Origin: an uncultured Oscillibacter sp.
Lineage (GTDB): Bacteria > Bacillota > Clostridia > Oscillospirales > Oscillospiraceae
Direction of reading: 5' to 3'
Assembly: GCA_945868085.1 (NCBI GenBank)
Contig: CAMBKF010000003.1
Coordinates: forward strand, 1 to 64,000
Length of the DNA: 64,000 nucleotides
Below are positions 8,526 to 16,196 of the stretch, piece by piece; within the stretch, counting starts at the first letter, position 1; each line of letters begins with the position of its first letter. Below the pieces are notes generated by a model that did not search any database, had not been told where the DNA came from, and saw only the letters and a list, made by a program, of their open reading frames with translations. The position numbers and the translations under genes were made by a program.

Positions 8526-9194
8526 TTACTTCATAATTTTGATTTTCCTATTTCGCTCGTCCAAAAGCGAATCGAGTTCGTTAATAATCTCCACTTTGTC
8601 CGTAGAGGATTTTAGTTCAGCGATTTTCTCCGTGATTCGGTTTTCAATATCCGCCAACTGCTCGTCACTCATAGGATCGGAATAGCGTATTTTCTCTGCC
8701 AGCTGCGTCAACGATGATTTTGTTGCGGTATCTGTCTCAGCGCTGGCCAGTAGTTCGACATCCGCCTGCAGTTGCTTGATATAGAAAGTCTTTTCCCGCA
8801 CCTTTGCAGATACCCGTTCAATCTCACCGCGCCCAACATCGGAGGCGATCATACAGGCGGCAGATACGCCTGCAATCACTGCACAGGCAACGACTGCGCT
8901 CCAAATCGGGAGTGTAGGGATAGACAGAAATACGATGAGAGCAACGACCTGAACCACAAGATATACAATACCAATATGAAGGACCGGCAAACCAAGAAAC
9001 TTGCTTTTCAAGGATTCGCTGCGTCCAAGAGCTGCGTTCCAAATGATAATCTGGGCGGCAAATGCGACCACGGTAAATGCGTAAGAAATCCAAAATGCTG
9101 CTGTTTTTGCTGCGGGAACAGCAAACGCAATCACGCTGACCAAGATGAACAGGATGCCAAGAATGAGATAGCCCTTTGAGCTATTCTTTTTCAT
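8526..9194 (-). CDS. Membrane protein with four transmembrane helices and a coiled-coil tail
   Basis: 222 aa. Hydrophobic segments lie at about residues 8-28, 32-52, 72-92 and 96-117. A charged, heptad-like cytoplasmic tail of about 100 residues (YIKQLQADVELLASAETDTA onward) ends in a basic KIKIMK. Family not recognised. ATG 9194 follows GGGAGGG and sits 2 nt after the SPFH gene stop. A partner role for the SPFH protein at the membrane is inferred from position only; it recalls the membrane proteins encoded beside ydjI in Bacillus subtilis. Confidence 0.7.
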   Translation of the reverse strand: MKKNSSKGYLILGILFILVSVIAFAVPAAKTAAFWISYAFTVVAFAAQIIIWNAALGRSESLKSKFLGLPVLHIGIVYLVVQVVALIVFLSIPTLPIWSAVVACAVIAGVSAACMIASDVGRGEIERVSAKVREKTFYIKQLQADVELLASAETDTATKSSLTQLAEKIRYSDPMSDEQLADIENRITEKIAELKSSTDKVEIINELDSLLDERNRKIKIMK

Positions 9195-9196
9195 CG

Positions 9197-10369
9197 TCAG
9201 CCCTCCCTCTTTGCGCCGCATTTGGGGCAGAACTTACCCGGCTTTGTGAACTTAAAGCCGCATTTTGCACAGGTGTCAGAAGCCGCCTGCGGCGCACCGC
9301 ACTCATCGCAGAATGCTGCACCGGGCGTCAACTCAGCTCCGCATTGGTCACAAAAGCGATTTGCTGCCGCTTGCGGTTGTGTCGTCATCCCCGCAAATGC
9401 GTCAGACACAGCTCCGCCAACCATGCCACCTACTGTGCCACCAACGCCTGCCATCATTCCCAGTCCGATGCCCATATTGGAAAACTGGCCTGCGCCTTCA
9501 TTTTTGGCGGCATCCTGCGCCACATCAAATCCACGCTCCTGCTGATAGGTGTAGCCTTCCTGCATCCGCTTGGTTGCCTGCGCCTGAGAATCAATGACAA
9601 CCTTCTGCGCTTCGGTCTGCGCATGGATCACATCGGTCTGCTGTTTCAGCTTCGCTTCTGCTATATCTGCATACTGCCTAAAATGCAGCTCCTTGAATTT
9701 CTCGTACTGTGGATCGCCGTCCGGCTTGACTACCGTAGTGACATAGAAGCGCTTGAGCTGCACACCATAATCAAGAAAATCGGGAATCAACCTCTGCTGA
9801 ATATCTGCCGAGAATGTCTCAAGGCTCTCATCGATTTCAAAAATATTGATGGCATTAGCCCGCATTGTCTGCGCAATGTAGGTTTTTACCTTGGTCATCA
9901 GGATACTGCGGAAATAGGCTGTCAGCTGCTGGCGATCGAGTATGCGCTCTGTGCCGACCAATTTGACAAGCAGTTTGCGGGAATCATCTACGCAGAGGGA
10001 CATTTCGCCACTTGCGCCAATGGAAAGTGGGAATTTATATGTAGGCTCTACATACTGCACCTTGCTGTCCGTTCCCCAGCGAATTGCCATTTGCTCGGTC
10101 TTGTTGATGAAATAGACCTCGCAGTGAAAAGCGCTCACACCGCCCGTCGGAATGTTGATCAGATGACGCAGAATGGGGATATTCTCTGTTTCCAGCGTGT
10201 GCCGTCCCGGCCCAAACAAGTCAAGTGCTTGTCCATTCAGAAAGAGAATTGCTTCCTGAGATTCGTGGACAATCAGCTGAGACGCTGTGTTGAAGTCCTC
10301 ACAGGGGTGCTTCCAAATAAAGGTGCTATTATCACCTTCGTATTTGATAATGGAAGCAATCGGTGCCAT
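9197..10369 (-). CDS. SPFH-domain protein with C-terminal zinc ribbons (YdjI-like)
   Basis: 390 aa. An SPFH/band-7-like domain (about residues 15-260) contains LIVHESQEAILFLNGQ and LLVKLVGTERILDR, then a coiled-coil stretch (QQTDVIHAQTEAQKVVIDSQ). A Gly/Met-rich linker (about 295-330) precedes three zinc-ribbon motifs (FCDQCGAEL, FCDECGAPQ, CAKCGFKF with FCPKCGAKR). This layout matches YdjI of Bacillus subtilis, which works with PspA in membrane-stress response. Here no PspA gene is seen nearby. GGAGGAGGGAG precedes the ATG. It is the first gene of the cassette, 32 bp from the left inverted repeat of the putative switch, so its expression probably depends on promoter orientation. Confidence 0.85.
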   Translation of the reverse strand: MAPIASIIKYEGDNSTFIWKHPCEDFNTASQLIVHESQEAILFLNGQALDLFGPGRHTLETENIPILRHLINIPTGGVSAFHCEVYFINKTEQMAIRWGTDSKVQYVEPTYKFPLSIGASGEMSLCVDDSRKLLVKLVGTERILDRQQLTAYFRSILMTKVKTYIAQTMRANAINIFEIDESLETFSADIQQRLIPDFLDYGVQLKRFYVTTVVKPDGDPQYEKFKELHFRQYADIAEAKLKQQTDVIHAQTEAQKVVIDSQAQATKRMQEGYTYQQERGFDVAQDAAKNEGAGQFSNMGIGLGMMAGVGGTVGGMVGGAVSDAFAGMTTQPQAAANRFCDQCGAELTPGAAFCDECGAPQAASDTCAKCGFKFTKPGKFCPKCGAKREG

Positions 10370-10401
10370 TGAACTCCCTCCTCCTAATTAATTCGAGTGC
10401 A

Positions 10402-10423
10402 ACATAATCGGTATTATGTTGTA
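10402..10423. repeat. Left 22-bp inverted repeat of the putative promoter switch
   Basis: This copy is the exact reverse complement of 10659-10680. It contains AACATAATCGGTATTATGTT, in which 8-bp palindromic arms surround an asymmetric CGGT centre. That is the usual layout of a tyrosine-recombinase crossover site. Confidence 0.85.
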
Positions 10424-10585
10424 AAGCAAGATAAAAATAGACACCCGCATTCATACTGCGAGGCGTCAAATTTGAAAAAAGCGCATAGGAAGCCAAGCCT
10501 TTTCATTTTTTGTTTGAAAAGGCTTATTTGTATTGTATGAAAATCGACAACTCTCTCACTAATCATACTTTTCTCGTTAAAACAC

Positions 10586-10612
10586 TTGCTTTTTATTGGG
10601 AAATGATATACA
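10586..10612 (+). promoter_or_regulatory. Extended -10 promoter inside the invertible segment
   Basis: TTGCTT (10586-10591) and TGATATACA (TG at 10604, hexamer TATACA at 10607-10612) lie 15 nt apart, short for sigma-A but compensated by the TG extension. Transcription would run right, away from the SPFH operon. No comparable promoter is seen on the other strand of the segment. Confidence 0.55.
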
Positions 10613-10658
10613 CTTTATTTATATGAATAGGTTGTTTTCGACTATTCTCATGCAGAGC

Positions 10659-10680
10659 TACAACATAATACCGATTATGT
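10659..10680. repeat. Right 22-bp inverted repeat of the putative promoter switch
   Basis: Exact inverted copy of 10402-10423. It lies 27 bp from the stop codon of the recombinase gene. Confidence 0.85.
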
Positions 10681-10684
10681 ATTT

Positions 10685-10708
10685 GCCGCCGCTTTTGGCG
10701 GCTTTTTT
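10685..10708 (+). terminator. Hairpin terminator facing the invertible promoter
   Basis: GCCGCC and GGCGGC (loop GCTTTT) are followed by six T on the plus strand. It stops rightward transcripts from the switch before they run antisense into the recombinase gene. On the minus strand the hairpin has no T-run, so it is less likely to end the recombinase mRNA. Confidence 0.75.
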
Positions 10709-11550
10709 CATAGGATTAGGTGCATATTCTCCATGCGCTGGCGGTGCTCTATGCCGGTGGAAATGATGTAGATTCGTGTGGTGTTAATGCTTGAGTGACC
10801 GAGAATGTCAGCAAGCTTGGCAATATCCTTCTCGATACCGTAAAATACACGGGCGAACAGGTGGCGCAGGTTATGGGGAAACACTTTTTGTGGATTGACA
10901 TTCGCCTCCACGCATAACGCCTTCATTTCCCGCCAGATGTTCGTGCGGCTTATCGGCTTGCCCGTGCGGGTCACGAAAATCATTCCACTCTGAATATTCT
11001 GCTCCGCAGCATAGCGGAGCAGTTTTTGTCTCAGCTCCCGCACGATAAACACCGCGCGGGTTTTGCCTTTGCAGCGCACCACCGCCTCACCGCATTTGGC
11101 CGCTTCCACGGTGATGAATTGCAGTTCGCTGACCCGGATGCCGGTGCCGCAGATGGTCTGCAAGATGAGGTTCAGCCGTTCGTTGTGCCTACGCTGCGCC
11201 GCTTTGCAAAGTCGGGTGTATTCCGCTTTGGTCAGTTCCTTTTCTTCTGGACAGTAGACCTGCTGCTGCAGCTTCAGGGCTTTTACCTTCAGATCGTGCC
11301 AGCCAAGAAACACAAACAGACTGTTGATGCTGGCCAGCATGGAATTAACGCTCCGCACGGCGTGATGCTCCTGCAAGTGCTTCTTGTAAGCAATGACGGT
11401 TTCCTTTGTGACCGATCCTTCTGCGTACTTCGCAAATGCCTTGATATCCCGAATGTATTTCTGAATGGTTGCTACACTCCGTTCCTCCAAAATCAGATGC
11501 TCTCTGAATCCGGCAATATCTTTGGTTGTAATTCTTAGTCCTTTCATCAT
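10708..11550 (-). CDS. Tyrosine recombinase (XerC/D-like), probable invertase of the adjacent switch
   Basis: 280 aa. An N-terminal SAM-like core-binding domain (about residues 5-85) precedes the catalytic domain. Catalytic residues are visible: Arg in GTGIRVSEL, His and Arg in HNLRHLFA, the His of ILGHSS, and the nucleophilic Tyr in TTRIYI. The size fits stand-alone Xer-like invertases. Two ATGs (11550, 11547) follow GGAGG by 5 and 8 nt; either could be used. The 3' end is 27 bp from the right inverted repeat, as expected for a recombinase linked to its own substrate. The alternative is that it is the integrase of the neighbouring element; the serine recombinase at 18.7 kb already covers that role. 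Confidence 0.9.
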   Translation of the reverse strand: MMKGLRITTKDIAGFREHLILEERSVATIQKYIRDIKAFAKYAEGSVTKETVIAYKKHLQEHHAVRSVNSMLASINSLFVFLGWHDLKVKALKLQQQVYCPEEKELTKAEYTRLCKAAQRRHNERLNLILQTICGTGIRVSELQFITVEAAKCGEAVVRCKGKTRAVFIVRELRQKLLRYAAEQNIQSGMIFVTRTGKPISRTNIWREMKALCVEANVNPQKVFPHNLRHLFARVFYGIEKDIAKLADILGHSSINTTRIYIISTGIEHRQRMENMHLIL

Positions 11551-11604
11551 ATTTACCTCCGAGTTTTTCTGATATTCTACTCGAAAAGTATGAAAACAAA
11601 AATT

Positions 11605-11634
11605 GTCACCGATCATTGTAGAAAATGCGGTGAC
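11605..11634. repeat. Short inverted repeat upstream of the recombinase gene
   Basis: GTCACCG (11605-11611) and CGGTGAC (11628-11634) form a perfect 7-bp inverted repeat 55 bp before the recombinase start. It could be an operator or a regulatory hairpin. Only the symmetry is seen. Confidence 0.4.
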
Positions 11635-11661
11635 GAAAATCGAATGTGTGGATATAAAAGA

Positions 11662-11709
11662 AAGCCCCGATGAGTTTCAGATTTTCTCTGTGCTCATCGG
11701 GGCTTTTTG
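11662..11709 (-). terminator. Terminator of the sigma-like gene
   Basis: AGCCCCGATGAG and CTCATCGGGGCT form a 12-bp stem. The minus strand continues TTCTTTT and the plus strand TTTTTGCG, so it may act in both directions. It lies just after the stop at 11727. Confidence 0.8.
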
Positions 11710-11726
11710 CGTTTATATGGTTTGAT

Positions 11727-12650
11727 TTATTCCCACAGTTCAAGATAGGAAAGCAGAGCTTTCCGCATTTTCTCTAAAGCGTTATTGTATGTCCGCTCGG
11801 AGGCCTTGTCCGACTTGCGGCTGGCGGAGTGGGAAATTTCTTCAAAGGTCATGGGCTTTATGGGCTTGTACTCAATTTCACCGTTTATCAGCACTGCTTT
11901 CCTGACCGACCAGCAGGTATCGCAGAAGCCAAGATGCTTGGCAACCGTGCGCTGTTCCCGGTAGGTCAGGCTGCCGTATGCTTGATGCAGCGCGTCATAT
12001 AGCACCGCCCGGAAATACATCTTGTCTGGCTGAGAGGTGGTGTCCACCGAAATGTCTTCCGCCGTTTCCTCGCCATCCTCATCGTACTGCCGGTAAAAAT
12101 CTACTCGGCGTTCATTCAGCGTGCCTATCGTAATATACTTGCGGACGCTCTTTTCGCCCATTCCGGTTTCATCGGCAATTCGCTGGATGCAGCTGTCACT
12201 GCAATCATCGCCGTTTAGATGGTAAATCGCCATAATGCGCCGCAGGACGGGATAGGTATCTGTCGTCATGGTGATAACACCGATTTGCGCCGTGCGGATG
12301 TAATCATCAATACCGTCCTGTATATACCGCTTTTGAAAAGCGGCAAACGGTGTACCAGCAGCCGGATCGTACTTTTGAAGGGCGGCCAGGATACCGCACA
12401 CCGCCGCCTGTTTGATGTCCGCAAAATGCTCCGTCATAGCGTATCGCTCGCAGGCGGCCTGCGCCAGCTTATTAAGCGCAGGCTCCTGATCGTGGAGGTA
12501 CCAAGTCAGATACTTGTCCTTTTTTTCGGTGAGATAGCGGACAATGTATTCCTGGGCTGGCAGCTTCGGCGGCGCAGGGTCAAGGCGGTACATCCGGCGC
12601 TCCAAAAGATACCGCTGTTGCTCTAAAACTTCATTCTGTTCTTCAGACAC
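11727..12650 (-). CDS. Sigma-70-like regulatory protein of a mobile element
   Basis: 307 aa. The middle (about residues 75-125: ADIKQAAVCGILAALQKYDP, FAAFQKRYIQDGIDDYIR) resembles sigma region 2. A helix-turn-helix follows (IQRIADETGMGEKSVRKYI), and the C-terminus has a region-4-like part (LTYREQRTVAKHLGFC, MTFEEISHSASRKSDKA). Proteins like this are common on clostridial integrative elements. The GTG at 12650 is favoured because GGGAGG lies 8 nt upstream; an in-frame GTG at 12659 abuts that site. The gene starts shortly after the DUF6076 gene, so the two form one unit. Targets are unknown. Confidence 0.65.
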   Translation of the reverse strand: MSEEQNEVLEQQRYLLERRMYRLDPAPPKLPAQEYIVRYLTEKKDKYLTWYLHDQEPALNKLAQAACERYAMTEHFADIKQAAVCGILAALQKYDPAAGTPFAAFQKRYIQDGIDDYIRTAQIGVITMTTDTYPVLRRIMAIYHLNGDDCSDSCIQRIADETGMGEKSVRKYITIGTLNERRVDFYRQYDEDGEETAEDISVDTTSQPDKMYFRAVLYDALHQAYGSLTYREQRTVAKHLGFCDTCWSVRKAVLINGEIEYKPIKPMTFEEISHSASRKSDKASERTYNNALEKMRKALLSYLELWE

Positions 12651-12665
12651 CGGATGCACCTCCCA

Positions 12666-13784
12666 TCATTTCATTCTTTTGCCCGTGTCAGCGTACAGCT
12701 TAGTACGCTCCAAGTCGGTAAAGTAATTTGTTTTGGCGTAGGCATCATCCTCCTCCGCCTGTTCCAACCGGCGTTTTGCCAGCTCCTGCGCTACTTGTGC
12801 AAACTCGGCAGAGATCGTTCCCCGGCTCTTTTCGGAGCGTATCGCCGAGCAACGGCGGTCATAGGCGGCCTTCAGCGAGTTATCCTTTGCCCGCTCCGCT
12901 TTGCCCTGAATGATGGCGTACCGGCGGCAGCTGATCTTTTCACCGTGGTACAATTCAGGTGCCGTACCGTAGGTGCAGTATTTCTGCCGCCGTGCGTTCT
13001 GCATCAGGAAATACTGCTTGCAAACCTCGCACTGCCTCGGGTAATGCCCGTGGTGCAGTCCTTCAAAGAAGTCCGTCAGCACAAAGCTGTAATAGCTCTC
13101 AAAGGTCATTCTTCGGGCAGTGACAAGGATGCGACTGTTTCGCCGTTTCGGGAGAGCAATATATTCCGTGTGCAAGGGAAATGAATTCGTCCCGAATATC
13201 TCCGTAGCAATGGGCAGCAAATGCTGCTCATCAAAACGGTCGGCTTCGTCCACACGGGAAACGAATTTCTTGAGCTGTTCAAAAGCCTTGCGCATGTCCT
13301 CCGGGATAGCATCATAAAAGCGGAGAGTACTTAAAACGGTTGCGCACATCGTTTCACCATTTTTAAATAGAGCCTTATCGTATTCGGGAGAGAACACACC
13401 ATCGAATTGTGCTATTGCTGCCCTGCGCCGCAGATAGTCGGAAAGGGCAGCAGCGTTGCCTTCCGTGAATAGCTCTGCAATTCGCTGCTTCTCCGCTGCA
13501 ATGTCCAAGGAGGAAAATGGCTTGAGCTTCGGCAGGGTTTGCAGAATTGTCAGAATCTCCTTTCCGGCCTTAATAAAATCTGTTTCGTTCAGATACCCGG
13601 CGCATAGCTGCTCCTGCACATTCCAGTTACTTTGCCGGAACACGGCGATTCTCGCCGCCGTGTCATCCTTATAATACTGATTCAAAAGCTGCACCGCAAA
13701 GGTTCCTGCCGGGTAGCTTTTGCCGCCTATATGTACACGACCGTCCCGGTAAACGGCAGTAAGAAAGCCAAGTCCATCGCTCAT
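12666..13784 (-). CDS. DUF6076 family protein with a zinc-finger motif
   Basis: 372 aa, function unknown. The N-terminal 200 residues are mostly helical. A CxxC...C cluster (CEVCKQYFLMQNARRQKYC, about residues 255-275) looks like a zinc finger and is the typical centre of DUF6076 proteins. The C-terminus is basic and helical (KRRLEQAEEDDAYAK). GGAGG is 8 nt before the ATG. The family is found mainly on clostridial mobile elements, matching its place next to mobilization genes. No enzymatic motif is seen. Confidence 0.7.
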   Translation of the reverse strand: MSDGLGFLTAVYRDGRVHIGGKSYPAGTFAVQLLNQYYKDDTAARIAVFRQSNWNVQEQLCAGYLNETDFIKAGKEILTILQTLPKLKPFSSLDIAAEKQRIAELFTEGNAAALSDYLRRRAAIAQFDGVFSPEYDKALFKNGETMCATVLSTLRFYDAIPEDMRKAFEQLKKFVSRVDEADRFDEQHLLPIATEIFGTNSFPLHTEYIALPKRRNSRILVTARRMTFESYYSFVLTDFFEGLHHGHYPRQCEVCKQYFLMQNARRQKYCTYGTAPELYHGEKISCRRYAIIQGKAERAKDNSLKAAYDRRCSAIRSEKSRGTISAEFAQVAQELAKRRLEQAEEDDAYAKTNYFTDLERTKLYADTGKRMK

Positions 13785-14092
13785 ACGCCCTGCCTCCTTC
13801 TATATTCTATCAAGCCAAGTGTCCCATAAACCGGTCTTGCGGTGATGAAAAGCCAAGATGTTTTTTCTGCGAATCGTCAAATAGAAACATTTGTTCTATA
13901 TAATTGTAGCAGAAAAGCGCCTGATATTCAAGGCTTTTTCCCGATGTTGCGGACAGCATTTTTACTGTGTTGCTATAAACATACCCTTTTCAGCCGTTTC
14001 CCCCATTCAATATACAGAAGGCAGTCATCGAGCCGTCGAGGTCACACTCGGCGGCTTTTTGCTGCCCGAAAAACAGAAAGGAGGTTTATGTT
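13785..14092. other. Divergent intergenic region with an attenuator-like hairpin
   Basis: This 308-bp stretch separates the leftward DUF6076 unit from the rightward mobilization genes, so it must hold both promoters; AT-rich candidates lie around 13885-13910. At its right end GCCGTCGAG (14032-14040) and CTCGGCGGC (14047-14055), one G-U pair, are followed by TTTTT. This is an intrinsic terminator 33 nt before the next gene, which could be an attenuator. Confidence 0.5.
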
Positions 14093-14326
14093 ATGGTACT
14101 CAAAATCACGCCGAAGCAGCGGACAAAAATCAACGCCCTTGTGCACAAAGCTTGCTGTAATTGCTATAAGGGCAACTGTCTGCTGCTGGATGATGGTGAG
14201 GAAACGAAATGCGTGCAGCTCATTTCTCGGTACGGTATCTACTGCAACTATTTTCTGAAAGCGGTATTACCGGCTGAAAAGGAACTGTACACAGAAATCT
14301 TACGGCAAAACGGGATCAATGGATAA
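14093..14326 (+). CDS. Cysteine-rich VLP-type small protein
   Basis: 77 aa with six cysteines, four clustered as ACCNCYKGNC, then C in ETKCVQL and GIYCNYF, and the VLPAEKELY stretch that gives the Cys_rich_VLP family its name. It probably binds a metal. GGAGG lies 8 nt upstream of the ATG. The family is carried by conjugative and mobilizable elements of Firmicutes next to ParM or relaxase genes, as here. Molecular role unknown. Confidence 0.75.
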   Translation: MVLKITPKQRTKINALVHKACCNCYKGNCLLLDDGEETKCVQLISRYGIYCNYFLKAVLPAEKELYTEILRQNGING

Positions 14327-14385
14327 CCGCCCGAAAAAGAGTTATCCGAAATATTTTGAAATGCGCTATGCGCAGGAAAGGACTT

Positions 14386-15312
14386 ATGATGAAAACAATC
14401 CACAACACAAAAATCATCGGCATCGACCACGGGTACGGGAATATGAAAACGGCCAATTTCTGTTTTCCCACCGGCATCACCGCCTATGACCACGAGCCAC
14501 TGTTCACGGCGGATATGCTGGTCTACGGCGGCAGGTATTATCTCATCGGCGAGGGGCACAAGGAATTTGCACCGGACAAAATCAAGGACGAGGATTATTA
14601 TGTGCTGACCCTTGCGGCAATCGCCAAGGAGCTGAAGGCCGAAAATCTTACCGAGGCGCACATTGTGATTGCCGCCGGTCTGCCCCTGACCTGGACAAGC
14701 GGGCAAAAGGCGGACTTCAAGGAATATCTGATGAAGAATGCCGAGGTGGAGTTCTCCTACAAAAAGGCGGACTACCACCTCTACATCGACGATGTGCGTA
14801 TCTATCCGCAGGGGTACGCCGCTATTGCCGGCTTTGCCACCACTCTGAAAGGCGTCAACCTGATTGCCGACATCGGCAACGGCACGATGAACACCCTGTA
14901 TATGATCAACGGCAAGCCGCAGCAGGGCAAGATGTTCACCGAAAAATTCGGGACCTACCAGTGTACGCTTGCAGTTCGTGAGGCGTTTATGCAGAGAACA
15001 CAGCGGGAGATCAACGATGCCATCATCGACGAGGTGCTGATCACCGGCACGGCAAATATTGCGCCTGCCGACCTGAAAATCATCAAGAGCGTCGCCGCCG
15101 AGTATGTACGGGACATCTTCCGCAGACTTCGTGAGCACGGCTACGATGAGAATACAACGACCTTGTATGTGACCGGCGGAGGCGGCTGCCTTGTAAAGAA
15201 TTTTTATAAGTTCAGCGCCGACCGGGTGAAATTCGTTGAGGACATCTGCGCCGCCGCAAAGGGATATGAATATCTGTCCGAGGCACAGATGAAAGCTGAG
15301 GCGAAGAAATGA
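14386..15312 (+). CDS. parM: ParM/StbA-like actin-type segregation ATPase
   Basis: 308 aa of the actin/Hsp70 fold. Phosphate 1 is in GIDHGYGNMKTANF, phosphate 2 in LIADIGNGTMNTLYM, and the adenosine motif in LYVTGGGGCLVKNF. Such proteins form filaments that push element copies apart, or stabilise integrated elements after excision. ATG 14386 follows GGAAAGG; an adjacent ATG is at 14389. The stop overlaps the next gene by 4 nt, typical of parM-parR pairs. The finding of parMR on an integrated element suggests it has an extrachromosomal phase. Confidence 0.85.
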   Translation: MMKTIHNTKIIGIDHGYGNMKTANFCFPTGITAYDHEPLFTADMLVYGGRYYLIGEGHKEFAPDKIKDEDYYVLTLAAIAKELKAENLTEAHIVIAAGLPLTWTSGQKADFKEYLMKNAEVEFSYKKADYHLYIDDVRIYPQGYAAIAGFATTLKGVNLIADIGNGTMNTLYMINGKPQQGKMFTEKFGTYQCTLAVREAFMQRTQREINDAIIDEVLITGTANIAPADLKIIKSVAAEYVRDIFRRLREHGYDENTTTLYVTGGGGCLVKNFYKFSADRVKFVEDICAAAKGYEYLSEAQMKAEAKK

Positions 15313-15623
15313 GCAAATATCGGATCAATGTGCGGTTTGATTTGGACAAGCCGATGGAAGAAAACGCCGCAAAGTATTTACAGTCGCTGGATAAATCCCG
15401 CAACGCTTTTATGGTAACGGCGGTCTTAAACGAAATGCAGCGCCAGTCATCCGTAAACGGCTTTTTGCTGGATGATATTCGGCAGGTCATACGGGAGGAA
15501 TTGCAGGAGGTGTCGTTTGCTGCGGCATCTTCTGTTTTTGAACAGGTACAACTCGAGCTGACCGAGGAGCAGCAAACTGAAAATGAAAAGAGTGTGCTGG
15601 ATGACCTTGAAATGTTCGGCTGA
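15309..15623 (+). CDS. ParR/StbB-like partner protein
   Basis: 104 aa, translationally coupled to parM by ATGA overlap. The N-terminal part (YRINVRFDLDKPMEENAAKY) fits a ribbon-helix-helix DNA-binding segment. The C-terminal part is acidic (ELTEEQQTENEKSVLDDLEM), as expected for the filament-binding tail of ParR. Sequence similarity to characterised ParR proteins is not obvious, so the call rests mainly on position and architecture. Confidence 0.65.
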   Translation: MSKYRINVRFDLDKPMEENAAKYLQSLDKSRNAFMVTAVLNEMQRQSSVNGFLLDDIRQVIREELQEVSFAAASSVFEQVQLELTEEQQTENEKSVLDDLEMFG

Positions 15624-15716
15624 GCCAAAACGCCGAGATGTGGCTCAAATCACCGTATTTGCAGCAGAAACAGAGCCACTTTGGCGCAAAGACAGGATGC
15701 ACCCCAAGGGACAAGA

Positions 15717-15900
15717 AGCGGATTTCGGTATCGTACAGCGCAGAGATACGCTGAAATCCCGGTATCTGACAGCCGCTTTTCTTTATGCCCTGCGGGGTGC
15801 GTCTCACGGTATAGCAAGCAGGGACTTTGTGTGCCACAAAAGTCCCAATCACAGCCGAAATCGGCTGGCTCTTTGGGGGGCGCAGCCCCCAATCCCCCGA
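15717..15900. other. Candidate origin of transfer (oriT) region
   Basis: This non-coding stretch before mobC is rich in inverted repeats. GGATTTC (15717-15723) pairs with GAAATCC (15750-15756), with GTATC/GATAC inside. GGGACTTTGTG (15821-15831) pairs almost perfectly with CACAAAAGTCCC (15835-15846). Such hairpins next to mobC and relaxase genes are where oriT usually lies. No known nick sequence was recognised. Confidence 0.4.
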
Positions 15901-15914
15901 AAGGAGAGATGTGT

Positions 15915-16190
15915 ATGGGGAAAGATGTTCGTATTGCCGTCCGTGTGACGGCAAAGGAGAAGGAAAAGATTCAAACCAAAGCCCGAAAATGCGGGCTGAG
16001 TACAACTGAATATGTGAAGCAAAGAGCATTGGGATATGAACCGAGAGCGGTTCCGCCTGACGCTCTTTTTGCTTGCCTTGAAAAGCTGGGCGAGCTTGCG
16101 GATAAAGCCAGCTCCCCGGAGCTGAACAAAGAAATTTACACGGTGCTGAAACAGATCACAGCAGAGTTCCTGCTTCCCGGAAAGGGGTGA
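15915..16190 (+). CDS. mobC: MobC-like relaxosome accessory protein
   Basis: 91 aa. The N-terminus (RIAVRVTAKEKEKIQTKA) is a ribbon-helix-helix DNA-binding motif and the middle (GLSTTEYVKQRALG) is typical of MobC/bacterial mobilization proteins. It would bind oriT and help the relaxase nick it. ATG 15915 has AAGGAGAG upstream; a longer in-frame reading to 15681 has no support and would cover the hairpins. It ends 6 nt before the relaxase gene. Confidence 0.82.
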   Translation: MGKDVRIAVRVTAKEKEKIQTKARKCGLSTTEYVKQRALGYEPRAVPPDALFACLEKLGELADKASSPELNKEIYTVLKQITAEFLLPGKG

Positions 16191-16196
16191 TGCGCT

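Larger units (their letters stand above)
10402..10680. promoter_or_regulatory. Putative invertible promoter segment (phase-variation switch)
   Basis: Perfect 22-bp inverted repeats bound 235 bp of AT-rich non-coding DNA between the SPFH cassette and a tyrosine recombinase gene. The inside carries one extended -10 promoter pointing right and a 10-bp stem-loop (10495-10504 with 10516-10525) that could act as an internal terminator or spacer. Recombination between the repeats would turn the promoter to face the SPFH gene at 10369. In the present orientation it would fire into the terminator at 10685-10708. The repeats and promoter are seen directly; the inversion is inferred. Confidence 0.75.

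Noticed and set aside
10708..11550. Integrase of the Tn4451-like element
   Set aside because: The element already has a TnpX-like serine recombinase, and the tyrosine recombinase lies next to its own 22-bp inverted repeats, which fits an invertase better. Not fully excluded.
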